DNA from: Litoribacillus peritrichatus
Lineage (GTDB): Bacteria; Pseudomonadota; Gammaproteobacteria; Pseudomonadales; Litoribrevibacteraceae
Assembly (NCBI RefSeq): GCF_039537985.1
Contig: NZ_BAABBN010000004.1
Location: 930,001-994,000, forward strand
Length of the DNA: 64,000 nt
Reading direction: 5' to 3'
Shown: piece after piece, positions 16,242 to 23,788 of the stretch
Layout of the letters: every line of letters starts with the position of its first letter
Numbering within the stretch: position 1 is the first letter of the stretch
Program-made: the position numbers and the translations under genes
The notes under the pieces: generated by a model
Told to the model about the DNA's origin: nothing
What the model saw: only the letters and a program-made list of their open reading frames with translations
The model's database searches: none

Positions 16242-16544
16242 TTAGAGTTTCAAATGATTTTCAGGCAATTGTGATTGCCCAAGAACAGCAACGATCAGGA
16301 TAAATCCCTTTTCTTTGGTAAAATAGGCTGTGTGCTTACCCACTGGGAAGTAGAAGCCATTTGGATATATCTCATCACAGCTTTTTCCTATCGCAGGGTT
16401 GTCGGCAAGCATTTGAAAAGCAGTAAGTAGGTTGTCTCTGTAGTTATTCCACTGGAATTCGGAAAAATTTGTGACTGTGTAGCTTTTGATCTTGCGTAAA
16501 TGACTTTGTGCCAATTTACTTAGCTTGTAATTTTTCGTTTGCAT
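16242..16544 (-). CDS. ParE/RelE-superfamily toxin
   Basis: A 100-residue basic protein of the ParE type: an N-terminal helix YKLSKLAQSHLRKIKSYT, then PAIGKSCDEIYP and a C-terminal strand region (FPVGKHTAYFTKEKGFILIV). ParE toxins poison gyrase; RelE toxins cleave mRNA. Motifs favour ParE but do not prove the target. It is 8 nt downstream of the Phd-type antitoxin gene, in the antitoxin-first order. Confidence 0.85.
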   Translation of the reverse strand: MQTKNYKLSKLAQSHLRKIKSYTVTNFSEFQWNNYRDNLLTAFQMLADNPAIGKSCDEIYPNGFYFPVGKHTAYFTKEKGFILIVAVLGQSQLPENHLKL

Positions 16545-16552
16545 ACTTGAGG

Positions 16553-16795
16553 TTACAGGCTCTTCAAGAATATTTCTCCATCAACTGCATTTCCTTGTGC
16601 CAGGTCTTCTTTTGCAGATTCAAAGCAATGTTTAATGTAATCGACTTTCATTGCTTCAAGTTCTTCGTAGTCTTTAATGGACATAACGACAACAGCATCT
16701 TTACTGTTTTTACTAATTTTAACTGGCGCTCGTTGAGCACTTAGAAGTAGCTCACCAAAATTACGTTTAGCTTCATTTGCTGTTAATGTGTGCAT
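16553..16795 (-). CDS. Phd/YefM-family antitoxin
   Basis: An 80-residue protein with the Phd/YefM N-terminal DNA-binding pattern (LTANEAKRNFGELLLSAQRAPVKI) and a variable C-terminal toxin-binding part. The start is ATG 16795 with GGAG eight bases upstream; TTG 16801 is an alternative. With the ParE-like gene it forms a type II toxin-antitoxin operon that is probably autorepressed. The pair marks the left edge of the accessory region. Confidence 0.85.
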   Translation of the reverse strand: MHTLTANEAKRNFGELLLSAQRAPVKISKNSKDAVVVMSIKDYEELEAMKVDYIKHCFESAKEDLAQGNAVDGEIFLKSL

Positions 16796-16890
16796 GTTCA
16801 AGCTCCAAACTTAGGTTGCCAAAAAGATTATAGGTGTTTGTATAAAATGTTCAATTTAATTAAATCGCACGATTCGCGCGAAAAGAAGGC

Positions 16891-16960
16891 TAACTAATAC
16901 AGATAAGCTGTCGAAGCTGCAACTCATCCAATTATGTGCGAGCCTTCAGGTTATTAAAGT
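16891..16960. repeat. 70-nt imperfect palindromic repeat, copy 1
   Basis: Identical at 64 of 70 positions, same orientation, to the copy at 22972-23041. The halves are imperfectly complementary (outer ACTAATA / TTATTAAAGT, inner AACTCAT / ATGTGCGAG), with a short AT-rich centre. This resembles folded recombination sites (attC) or REPIN elements, but no canonical attC ends (RYYYAAC, GTTRRRY) are present. It lies between the toxin-antitoxin pair and transposase debris. Confidence 0.8.
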
Positions 16961-17132
16961 AATTATCGATGTGAGACCTTTTGGAGGAGGGGCGTAGACT
17001 GTTGACTACTTTTTTCAGCCCGAGCTCTTTGACCCGAACGAAGCCGAAGCCTTTCGACTGGTCGTTAATATCTTGTTTTTTATTCTGAACTTTAACTTCT
17101 TTTAGTTGATCGTTCGAAGCTGGGCGGCTGTA
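16932..17132 (-). pseudogene. Startless open frame ending inside the 70-nt repeat
   Basis: A minus-strand frame of 66 codons whose TAA lies inside repeat copy 1. It is rich in Lys, Asn and Val (segments such as GFGFVRVKELGLKKVVNS) and looks coding, but has no ATG, GTG or TTG start. It may be the 3' remnant of a short cassette-like gene, or chance. I do not recognise a family. Confidence 0.3.
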
Positions 17133-17184
17133 TTATTTTGATGAACGGGATGACTAGCATCGAATAAGCTTCTGTCACGATAAA

Positions 17185-17322
17185 ATGGACAAACTCTCTT
17201 TATGGGTTAAACAACTGACCGAACGACGGGGAAGCTGTAAAGCGATCGTTGCGTTAGCGAATCGCTTAGCAATAATTGCCTGAGTTTTACTCCACAAGAA
17301 TGAAAGGTATGTGCAAGTATAA
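17185..17322 (+). pseudogene. IS110-family transposase remnant (C-terminus, in-frame stop)
   Basis: The frame from 17185 reads MDKLSLWVKQLTERRG, then KAIVALANRLAIIA, a TGA at 17281-17283 where the family normally has Trp, then VLLHKNERY to TAA at 17322. This matches the C-terminal part of IS110/IS116/IS902 transposases (consensus-like W---L-ERR--N-A--ALANK-ARI-WA-L). The rest of the gene, including the catalytic DEDD domain, is missing, so the element is dead. Confidence 0.75.
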
Positions 17323-17648
17323 TAAAGACAGTGATCACTGGTAGTCATTATGAATGTTGATAAAGCGGGTATCCCGTACTTGATGAAAGCCTGTGTGGAC
17401 AAGGCATTTAATGATGAGTGGCTGTTTAAGGCCATCAAGTGCGGATCTCATTAGGGCCAGATAGAACAAAGTCTCAGGCCGGATATATGTCAGCATTACC
17501 CTGACTTCATCAGATAAGAATGAAATCCAGGTAACTAAGAAACAAGGGCTTTGAAACTCAGGCATTCAAGGTATTGCTAGACTGTGCCTTGACACCGGAG
17601 GGGCATCCATATATGTCCTGACTAGTTATTGAAGCTGGTAAACATAAA
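17323..17648. other. Noncoding interval between IS110 remnant and lipoprotein gene
   Basis: 326 nt without a convincing gene on either strand. The longest open frame (minus, to 17335) shows no family features. It probably contains transposon-derived debris, but no terminal repeats were recognised. Confidence 0.4.
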
Positions 17649-17682
17649 GAAACGAGCAGACCATTGCTGATCTGCTCGTTTC
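17649..17682 (-). terminator. Terminator of the YD-repeat lipoprotein gene
   Basis: A perfect 12-bp stem, GAAACGAGCAGA (17649-17660) with 17671-17682, and a 10-nt loop. On the minus strand it follows the lipoprotein stop by 32 nt and is followed by T-rich sequence (TTTATG). Confidence 0.75.
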
Positions 17683-17714
17683 GAGGTGATATAACCTATC
17701 GGTGAGGGCGTTGC

Positions 17715-19517
17715 TTATCTATGACGCCCAGCATCAACGTAGCAGTAGCCCATGCGAGAAATCGGCATCTGACTCAAGAGGTAGTCATTGATCACATGGC
17801 CAAGCGCATCCTCAAGGGAGTCGTCGCTGTAGTGGTAGTCCGTGTATCTGTCGGCCGCCTGAGTGAATTTTAGTCGTTCACCGTCTTCACCGTATTCAAA
17901 GGTGACGGTGTTTTCTCTGGTGACTTGCTGATCGGCCAATTGTTGGCTTGTGATTGTTGAAACACCGTTTTCATCGTAACTATAAGACACTCTCTTAGTT
18001 ACGATAACTGGGGTGGTTGGCTGCTCACGAACACTGACTTCACACCCGGTCAAACGGCCTTGCTCATCATAGCTATATGGTGCGTTGGATTGATAGATGA
18101 GTTGTTCTTCTGCGTTAAACAAGGTGGCTTCCTTTAAGATGATCAAGCCATCGTTGTTATAGGTTTCGGTGTAGACCGACGTCAGTCCATCTTCAATAAT
18201 CGTCTGTGAGGTACTGTTACCTTCATAGGAAAAGGTAAAAGCTGAGTTAGACGTTGGGTTTTGACCGTTCATATCAAACCCGCCTCGGTAGATATATCGT
18301 CCAGTGCGTCCTGCCTCGTCATAGCTTTGTGTTTCGATAGAGATTGTTCGGATTGGATTTCCATCGGCGTCCACTTTCTCGCTCGAAATGCTAATCAAAC
18401 GATTCTTTTCATCCGCTTGGTAGGTGGCGTTCTGAAAATTATCAGGGGTACCATCGCCGTTATTATCCGTTAGATAAGCACGCTCGGTTAGTCGGGTACG
18501 ATTGTCCCGGTAGGTGTATTGGGTGAAGTTGATGTTGTTTAAGGTTTCCAGATCGCCAGTATAGTAAGAATATTCAGTAGTGGTTGGCATGGAAAACACA
18601 TTCCAGGTACGAGTAAGAACATGGCTAGAATCATATGAGCCATTTCTGTCCTGATCTGTACGGCTGGTTTCTTGGGTGAGATTTCCGTTGGCATCGTACT
18701 CTAACGCGATCTCTTCTCTTTTAGTATCAATCTTAGTCTTAGCCGTAACTTGGCCTGACTCATTTAAGACATAGTCTGTGCTATAGGCGACGGAAGATGT
18801 GAAACTAATATCGCGCGCTCTGACGGTAGCACTCACGTTTACACCACCCAGTTGATAGAGGGTTGTTAGTGGTACTGTTTTGTCCATTGCGAGTGAAATA
18901 CCGGTTTCTTGCTGGAAGGTTAGCATAGGCTCGACTTTGTAGAAGTCACTGAGTCGCATTTCAAATGTTACGTCGAGCTCATCCAGGGTTGGCTGCCATT
19001 CCGTCTGAGTAAGATCAATCCCGTTAGAGGCATCGCGGTCACTATCCAGGGCCAGTAGTAGTTGCATGATGTTGGAGGCTTGGTGCAACCCGGAAACCTG
19101 GCTCGGATGATTCGAATCCACAATATTGGCCAGTTGAGATTGTACCTCATAACTTTCAGGCGCACGCAGCTGGGCGCGAATCTCTTTTGCTGTACGAGGC
19201 AAGGTGAAGGCGCTGTCCAGCAGTTCAAACAGAGACAGGTTTGTTTCTGGCGTCACTGTCACCAGATCGGTCGTTCCCAGAGCAAAAGTAATGTCTTCAC
19301 CTTCCCGATATTCAAAGGCTCCTCGCTCGGAGGTGACACCTGAAAGTGTTGCTGTGCGGTAAGAAAGCCCTGCCACGGTATCCAGATACCCTACTTGGAC
19401 ACTTCCGCTGGCGGCATTTGCACCTGAGTCTGTTTCTGAATTTGAGCCTGATCCTGAGCCACCGCCACAGGCAGCAAGCGCAGCGGACGTCAGTCCGATA
19501 ACGAGTGTTCTTTTCAT
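17715..19517 (-). CDS. YD-repeat (RHS-like) lipoprotein
   Basis: A 600-residue protein. The signal peptide ends in a lipobox LAAC (Cys16), followed by a Gly/Ser linker. The C-terminal two thirds contain degenerate YD repeats (LEYDANGNLTQET, SYDEAGRTGR, SYDEQGRLTGC) of the RHS/wall-associated type, which form beta-rich shells or surface fibres. No toxin tip or RHS core motif was found. ATG 19517 is supported by GGGAG upstream; an earlier ATG at 19529 is less likely. It is divergent from two tandem LuxR genes (197 nt between starts), which are its candidate regulators. It is likely surface- or outer-membrane-anchored; role unknown. Confidence 0.8.
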   Translation of the reverse strand: MKRTLVIGLTSAALAACGGGSGSGSNSETDSGANAASGSVQVGYLDTVAGLSYRTATLSGVTSERGAFEYREGEDITFALGTTDLVTVTPETNLSLFELLDSAFTLPRTAKEIRAQLRAPESYEVQSQLANIVDSNHPSQVSGLHQASNIMQLLLALDSDRDASNGIDLTQTEWQPTLDELDVTFEMRLSDFYKVEPMLTFQQETGISLAMDKTVPLTTLYQLGGVNVSATVRARDISFTSSVAYSTDYVLNESGQVTAKTKIDTKREEIALEYDANGNLTQETSRTDQDRNGSYDSSHVLTRTWNVFSMPTTTEYSYYTGDLETLNNINFTQYTYRDNRTRLTERAYLTDNNGDGTPDNFQNATYQADEKNRLISISSEKVDADGNPIRTISIETQSYDEAGRTGRYIYRGGFDMNGQNPTSNSAFTFSYEGNSTSQTIIEDGLTSVYTETYNNDGLIILKEATLFNAEEQLIYQSNAPYSYDEQGRLTGCEVSVREQPTTPVIVTKRVSYSYDENGVSTITSQQLADQQVTRENTVTFEYGEDGERLKFTQAADRYTDYHYSDDSLEDALGHVINDYLLSQMPISRMGYCYVDAGRHR

Positions 19518-19598
19518 TGTTTCTCCCAACCCTTTTTATGTATGTAAATAATTTTTAGGCGGAGCAATCATAGGGAGAAGCTAATGGCTGGGGTATGA

Positions 19599-19649
19599 GC
19601 AAATTTAGGGTGAAAAGTGAGGTAAATTTCGATCAATACCCTAAATTGC
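19599..19649. promoter_or_regulatory. Dyad in the divergent promoter region (candidate operator)
   Basis: GCAAATTTAGGGT at 19599-19611 is complementary, with one extra A, to ACCCTAAATTGC at 19638-19649. Arm centres are about 38 nt apart. It sits between the lipoprotein and LuxR starts, where a regulator controlling both would bind. Confidence 0.45.
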
Positions 19650-19714
19650 ACTATTGAGACAATAGGGCGGAACACTACTATAGTTACCCCTGTACCAGAG
19701 AGATTGAGGACACC

Positions 19715-20677
19715 ATGTCGAGCGTTACTGCTGAGGTGATAAGCCGGGCCATGGAGGACTTAATTCACGCCATGAACATTGATGTTCAGAAGGCCGTTTG
19801 TTGGTCCGGATGGCTGGATGTTTTGGTGAACTATAGCCAGGCAAGGGAAGGCCGGTTAAGTATCCCGTCATTGAATGTCGAACGGGCTCGGTACGCGAAA
19901 GGAGTGCAAGGAAATCGCAAGGATGTGATCGCTCAACAAGGTGTTAGTCAACAGGGCTTCGGAAACGAATACCGTCGAAATTGGCTTGTGGAAGGTCATG
20001 GTGTCGAATTAACCCTTAGTTTTGATCAGGATACAGTGATGGCTGAACGCTTATTGTGGTTGAGCCAGTTTGATGACTGCTTAATGGCGTCGTTAACCAT
20101 AGGGATCAAGCACTCGCACTTTCTTGGTCAACGACGGTTGGTGAATCTGGCATTAGATACGGTGCGTCTGGCGATGCTGGAACTCGATGCTAATGGTCGT
20201 ATTCTGCACAGCAACTACCTGGCTAAAGCATTGATTGAGGATAAAACCATTTCGGTCAATGCCCGTAAACTGGCCAAGTTAGGCCAGCTGAAAGTGACCG
20301 ATTATCTTTCCGACCCTCTTCCTAATGAAAAAATCAGTTTCCGTTATCAGGCGGATGATTGCCTTTATGAGTGCATGTTGCTGTATTCGCTGGATGACTT
20401 GTTCTCCTGGTCGGGGCAACAAGCCGTGTACTACCTGACGTTAAAGCCTTTGGATAATTCGCCAAATGCTGATTGGCTAACACAGGGCTTTGGGTTGACC
20501 GATTCCCAGGCAACGGTAGCGGGGTGGGCGTGTTGCGGTAAATCGGCTAAAGAAATTGCTGCATTAACGGGGCTAAAAGTGAGTACGGTATATTCCTACC
20601 TTAAAGCGATTTACAAGAAACTCGGTGTTCAAAGCCAGTCACAAATGGCCGCGATGATCTGGCCTAATATTTTTTAA
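19715..20677 (+). CDS. LuxR-type HTH regulator 1
   Basis: A 320-residue protein with a C-terminal LuxR/NarL-type helix-turn-helix: GLTDSQATVAGWACCGKSAK, then EIAALTGLKVSTVYSYLK and YKKLGVQSQSQ. The N-terminal 240 residues have no family I recognise and lack a phosphoacceptor receiver or an obvious AHL-binding domain. The next LuxR gene starts 14 nt downstream, so the two are cotranscribed. No autoinducer synthase gene is seen. Confidence 0.85.
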   Translation: MSSVTAEVISRAMEDLIHAMNIDVQKAVCWSGWLDVLVNYSQAREGRLSIPSLNVERARYAKGVQGNRKDVIAQQGVSQQGFGNEYRRNWLVEGHGVELTLSFDQDTVMAERLLWLSQFDDCLMASLTIGIKHSHFLGQRRLVNLALDTVRLAMLELDANGRILHSNYLAKALIEDKTISVNARKLAKLGQLKVTDYLSDPLPNEKISFRYQADDCLYECMLLYSLDDLFSWSGQQAVYYLTLKPLDNSPNADWLTQGFGLTDSQATVAGWACCGKSAKEIAALTGLKVSTVYSYLKAIYKKLGVQSQSQMAAMIWPNIF

Positions 20678-20691
20678 TAGACCAAACAGTC

Positions 20692-21798
20692 ATGTTTACT
20701 GATCCTAAATTAATCACACAGTATATTAATCGGCTGTACAGTGCGGTCACCCGGCCGGGCGACTTATTGACGATCCTGCAAGATCTGCAGGAACAGATAG
20801 ACTCTCCTTACGCGGCATTCCAGGTGGAAAACCTTGAGACTCACGACTTAAAAGCATTGCACATGCTTGGCTACAACGAGCAGTCGATGAAAACCTACGA
20901 GGAGTATTTTGTAACCTGTGACCCCTGGACGAAAACCGCTTATGCCCGCAACCTGGACAATGGTGTATTCATCACGGGCGAGCGAATCTTATCGGATAAA
21001 GATTATAAAAACTCCGAGTTTTATACCGACTGGGGGAAGCCCTTTGATGTCTGCCACGCGATTGGCACCTCCTTTCTTATGAGTGACGGTTATCACGCTA
21101 AAGTGTCTTTTCAACGAGGTCGTCAGCAAGGGGCATTTTCGGAACAAATTGAAACCTCATTGAATTTGCTTCGTCCGCACTTTGGTCATTACGTACGTTT
21201 GGCGCCGATATTTGAAGTGGCTAGTCGATATCAGCACCACTGGCAAAGCTTTATTCATCAATTGGATCGGCCCGTGTTTGTTGTGGATCAAACCCTAAAA
21301 GTCGTCATGATGAATCGCGAAGCCGAAGAATGGATGAAGGAAACTGCGCTATTGGGAGTGTCTCACGGGCAATTGATGGCCGCAGATACTCGTCAACACA
21401 GCCAGCTTCAAAAAAGCATCGGCTGGGCCAGCCACCCGGATACCCTGAACAGCTCCACCTTGGGGTTTGTTCAGCTGTACTCTGCCGAGAAAATTGAAAA
21501 CCTATGGACTTTACCGCTGATTGATTTCGAACAATCAGGTTATGACTCCACTGGCATGGCACTGCTGATTGCGCGTCGGCGCATCCCGCATTACAAAATG
21601 GTGATGGAAAGGTTTTCGCTCACCCAGCGTCAGGCGGAACTCTGCTTGCTGATGTTAGAAGGGAAAACGTTGGAAGAAGTCTCCCAGGACATGAATGTGG
21701 CTCTCAATACCACACGTAACACCTTGGTAACCTGTTTTTCCAAATTGGGCGTTCGAAACCAGGTTCAGCTTATTCAGTTGTTATTGACGCAGATGTAG
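20692..21798 (+). CDS. LuxR-type HTH regulator 2
   Basis: A 368-residue protein ending in a LuxR-type helix-turn-helix (FSLTQRQAELCLLMLEGKTL, then NTTRNTLVTCFSKLGVRNQ). A central PAS-like stretch (about 190-300; PVFVVDQTLKVVMMNREAEE) suggests ligand or signal sensing. It forms a tandem pair with the preceding gene despite low sequence similarity outside the HTH. The 3' end overlaps the peptidase fragment on the other strand by 29 nt. Confidence 0.85.
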   Translation: MFTDPKLITQYINRLYSAVTRPGDLLTILQDLQEQIDSPYAAFQVENLETHDLKALHMLGYNEQSMKTYEEYFVTCDPWTKTAYARNLDNGVFITGERILSDKDYKNSEFYTDWGKPFDVCHAIGTSFLMSDGYHAKVSFQRGRQQGAFSEQIETSLNLLRPHFGHYVRLAPIFEVASRYQHHWQSFIHQLDRPVFVVDQTLKVVMMNREAEEWMKETALLGVSHGQLMAADTRQHSQLQKSIGWASHPDTLNSSTLGFVQLYSAEKIENLWTLPLIDFEQSGYDSTGMALLIARRRIPHYKMVMERFSLTQRQAELCLLMLEGKTLEEVSQDMNVALNTTRNTLVTCFSKLGVRNQVQLIQLLLTQM

Positions 21799-21976
21799 AG
21801 AGAACTTCGATGAACCATTTGGGCGTCATCGCTTCGAAATCCGTTCGAATATTTGAAGGCAGGTAACTTGCCGAATCCAATACAAACGCTTGCCCGTCGA
21901 CCCGCTTAAACACCACCCAATGCCAGAAGTTTTTACCGTCTTGCTGATGGTGTTTGATGGACAACAAGCGACGAAC
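21770..21976 (-). pseudogene. C-terminal fragment of a papain/C39-like protein
   Basis: A minus-strand frame reading LLSIKHHQQDG, then FWHWVVFKRVDGQAFVLDSA and NIRTDFEAMTPKWFIEV. The HWVVF and VLDSA pattern resembles the His/Asp half of C39-type or papain-fold cysteine peptidases. The N-terminal part with the nucleophile is absent: the frame is closed at 21977-21979, where REP-type transposase debris begins. Probably a truncated gene; the family call is tentative. Confidence 0.45.
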
Positions 21977-22096
21977 TTAAAGCACCGTAACTCTACGGTA
22001 ATAAACATGGACCCTATTCTAAGAAAATTGGCGATAGTATCTATTGCTGGTTTTATATGCAGTGTTTTTGTGTTGAAACTAGTAAAGATCAATCTT

Positions 22097-22535
22097 ATGC
22101 CTAAGCCACGCAAAGCTCAGATATCCTTAGATGCGATACCATTCTATCGTTGTGTCTCTCCAACTTCGCTGCGAGATATGTCGGGCGTGCTTTTTTGTGT
22201 GGCCTGGATCGGCTCACAGGCAAGAGCTACGGGCATCGTCGTGGATGGTTGGGAAACAAACTTCTTTTACTGCCATCCATCTTCTCTATTGAAATAGCCG
22301 ATTATACCATTATGCCCAATCACCACGTTGCGATCATTATCATGAGTTTCTGTATGTGGACACTGAGCGGGCTCAAAGTTGGTCGGTTTTGGGACGGAGT
22401 TATAAAATTCAGGCTCTTCTAGATGAAAAGGTGTTGTTAGCGTGTATGGCGTATGTGGACCTGAATTCTCTGCAAAAAATAGACAAGAATTTATCTGTAT
22501 ATATTAACAGTGTTTGTGTATTGTTTAAGAACTAA
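22097..22535 (+). pseudogene. REP-associated tyrosine (Y1) transposase remnant
   Basis: Three frames in succession match one family. MPKPRKAQISLDAIPFYRCVS opens it. After a frameshift comes VGRAFLCGLDRLTGKSYGHR with a following IADYTIMPNHH. After another come YVDTERAQSWS and IQALLDEKVLLACMAYVDLN. The segment that normally separates the last two is missing. So this is a decayed Y1/RAYT transposase with at least two frameshifts and a deletion. The similarity ends near 22470; the frame runs open to TAA at 22535. Confidence 0.75.
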
Positions 22536-22562
22536 TGAATAATTATTTCTTAAAGGTGATAC

Positions 22563-22958
22563 ATGATTAATGGAAGCTGTTGTTGTGGAGCGGTTCAATT
22601 TGTACTAACAGAAATGCCGAGCATGATGGGTACATGCCATTGCAGTCGATGTCGAAAGGTTGGAGCAAGCACTTTAGTATTTGTAAAATCTGAAGCATTT
22701 CATATCACTCAGGGACGTGAGCAAATAGCTACTTATATAGCAGAGTCTCCTTATAAATATAATCGATGCTTTTGTTCTGTCTGCGGTACGGCTCTTGGTG
22801 AAGTGTTCTCAGAGGACTCATCATTCCCTATATCAGCCAATTGTATAGATGGTGAACTTGAGCTTGAAAATGCATTTCATGAGTTCGTTTCAGAAAAACC
22901 ATGTTGGTTTAAAATTGGTGACACTGCCAAGCAATTTGATGAACACCCACATGAGTAA
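22563..22958 (+). CDS. GFA-family (glutathione-dependent formaldehyde-activating) protein 1
   Basis: A 131-residue zinc-binding GFA-fold protein: CCCGAVQF near the N-terminus, CHCSRCRK around residue 25, and CFCSVCGTALGEVF around 69. These Cys sets bind zinc; the family includes S-hydroxymethylglutathione synthases and many of unknown function. AAAGGTGAT precedes the ATG. A 70-nt palindromic repeat starts 13 nt after its stop. A second GFA gene follows the repeat. Confidence 0.85.
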   Translation: MINGSCCCGAVQFVLTEMPSMMGTCHCSRCRKVGASTLVFVKSEAFHITQGREQIATYIAESPYKYNRCFCSVCGTALGEVFSEDSSFPISANCIDGELELENAFHEFVSEKPCWFKIGDTAKQFDEHPHE

Positions 22959-22971
22959 TTTGTATAAAGTA

Positions 22972-23041
22972 TAACTAATACAGATAGGCTGTCGAAGCTG
23001 CAACTCATTCACTTATGTGCGAGTCTGCAGTTTATTAAAGT
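22972..23041. repeat. 70-nt imperfect palindromic repeat, copy 2
   Basis: Matches copy 1 (16891-16960) at 64 of 70 positions. Its inner arms pair better than in copy 1: CTGCAACTCAT against the complement of ATGTGCGAGTCTGCAG, leaving unpaired bases on one arm. It follows the first GFA gene by 13 nt and precedes the second by 31 nt, which is the position of a cassette recombination site or a REP-type element. Confidence 0.8.
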
Positions 23042-23072
23042 CACGTAACGCTCAATTTAGGAGTTAATTTCA

Positions 23073-23489
23073 ATGTCTTATTCCGAGGCTAGTTGCCTTT
23101 GTGGTTCTGTAAAAATTACGGCTGAAAAGATCAATCCTAAGTTTACGGTTTGCCACTGTCAGTCATGTCGAACTTGGGGTGGTGCTCCATTCTTTGCGGT
23201 GAAATGTGGTACTCAAGTGAAAGTGGTAGGGGATGATAAAGTAACAATGTACAAGTCTTCCTCTTGGGCTTCTCGAGGTTTCTGCTCTGAGTGCGGAACC
23301 CATTTGTTCTATAAGTTCAAGGAAACAGGTGAATACAATATGCCAGTGGGTTTATTTCCAAATCTAGAAGGGTTGGAAATGGACATGCAGTATTTTAGTG
23401 ATATGCGCCCAAGTTACTATTGCTTTGCCAATGAGACTCAGGAAATGACTACCGAAGAAATTATGGCTTACTTTGCGGATAAGGTGTAA
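23073..23489 (+). CDS. GFA-family protein 2
   Basis: A 138-residue GFA-fold protein with CLCGSVKI near residue 9, CHCQSCRTWGG at about 29 and GFCSECGTHLFYKF at about 70, the expected zinc-binding Cys sets. AGGAG precedes the ATG. Sequence similarity to the preceding GFA gene is limited to the motifs, so this is not a recent duplication. The substrate of this subgroup is unknown. Confidence 0.85.
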   Translation: MSYSEASCLCGSVKITAEKINPKFTVCHCQSCRTWGGAPFFAVKCGTQVKVVGDDKVTMYKSSSWASRGFCSECGTHLFYKFKETGEYNMPVGLFPNLEGLEMDMQYFSDMRPSYYCFANETQEMTTEEIMAYFADKV

Positions 23490-23788
23490 CCCAACGTATA
23501 GCTAACCCAGTTAGGTTGCGCGCTGCCGCAACTTACTCTGATTGTGTTCGATTCGTATGGTTATGAGCTTATGAGTGGAGGCAGCTTGGATGAAAGTCTT
23601 CTGAGAAAAAATCTCGTCGAGGCCATTCTTATCTGATTTATAATGTCTTTATCAGACATTTCTTGATCAATCATTCCAAATTTAAATCATTGTCGTTTTT
23701 TAAACATTCAGCGTCACCAAATCCTTCAGAGTATTGTTTCCTGATTGTGTAGCCTAAGGTTAAAAGGACGGATTACTCAAGGAATACT
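23490..23788. other. Intergenic region after the second GFA gene
   Basis: About 300 nt without a gene. It contains a GTTGC / GCAAC hairpin soon after the stop (near 23515-23535) and an AATGTCT / AGACATT hairpin at 23642-23660, neither with a clear T tract. ACCCAAC at the stop and GTTAGGT nearby match attC end motifs but are too close together to form such a site. Confidence 0.4.

Noticed and set aside
17335..17565. Minus-strand 76-codon frame in the interval after the IS110 remnant
   Set aside because: No recognisable family, no ribosome site, and composition looks random.
22009..22096. Small plus-strand frame with a hydrophobic segment just before the Y1 transposase remnant
   Set aside because: No ribosome site, and it reads into the transposase remnant; more likely debris.
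23487..23515. ACCCAAC and GTTAGGT matching attC end motifs just after the second GFA gene
   Set aside because: They are only about 20-30 nt apart, far too close for an attC site, and no matching inner boxes were seen.
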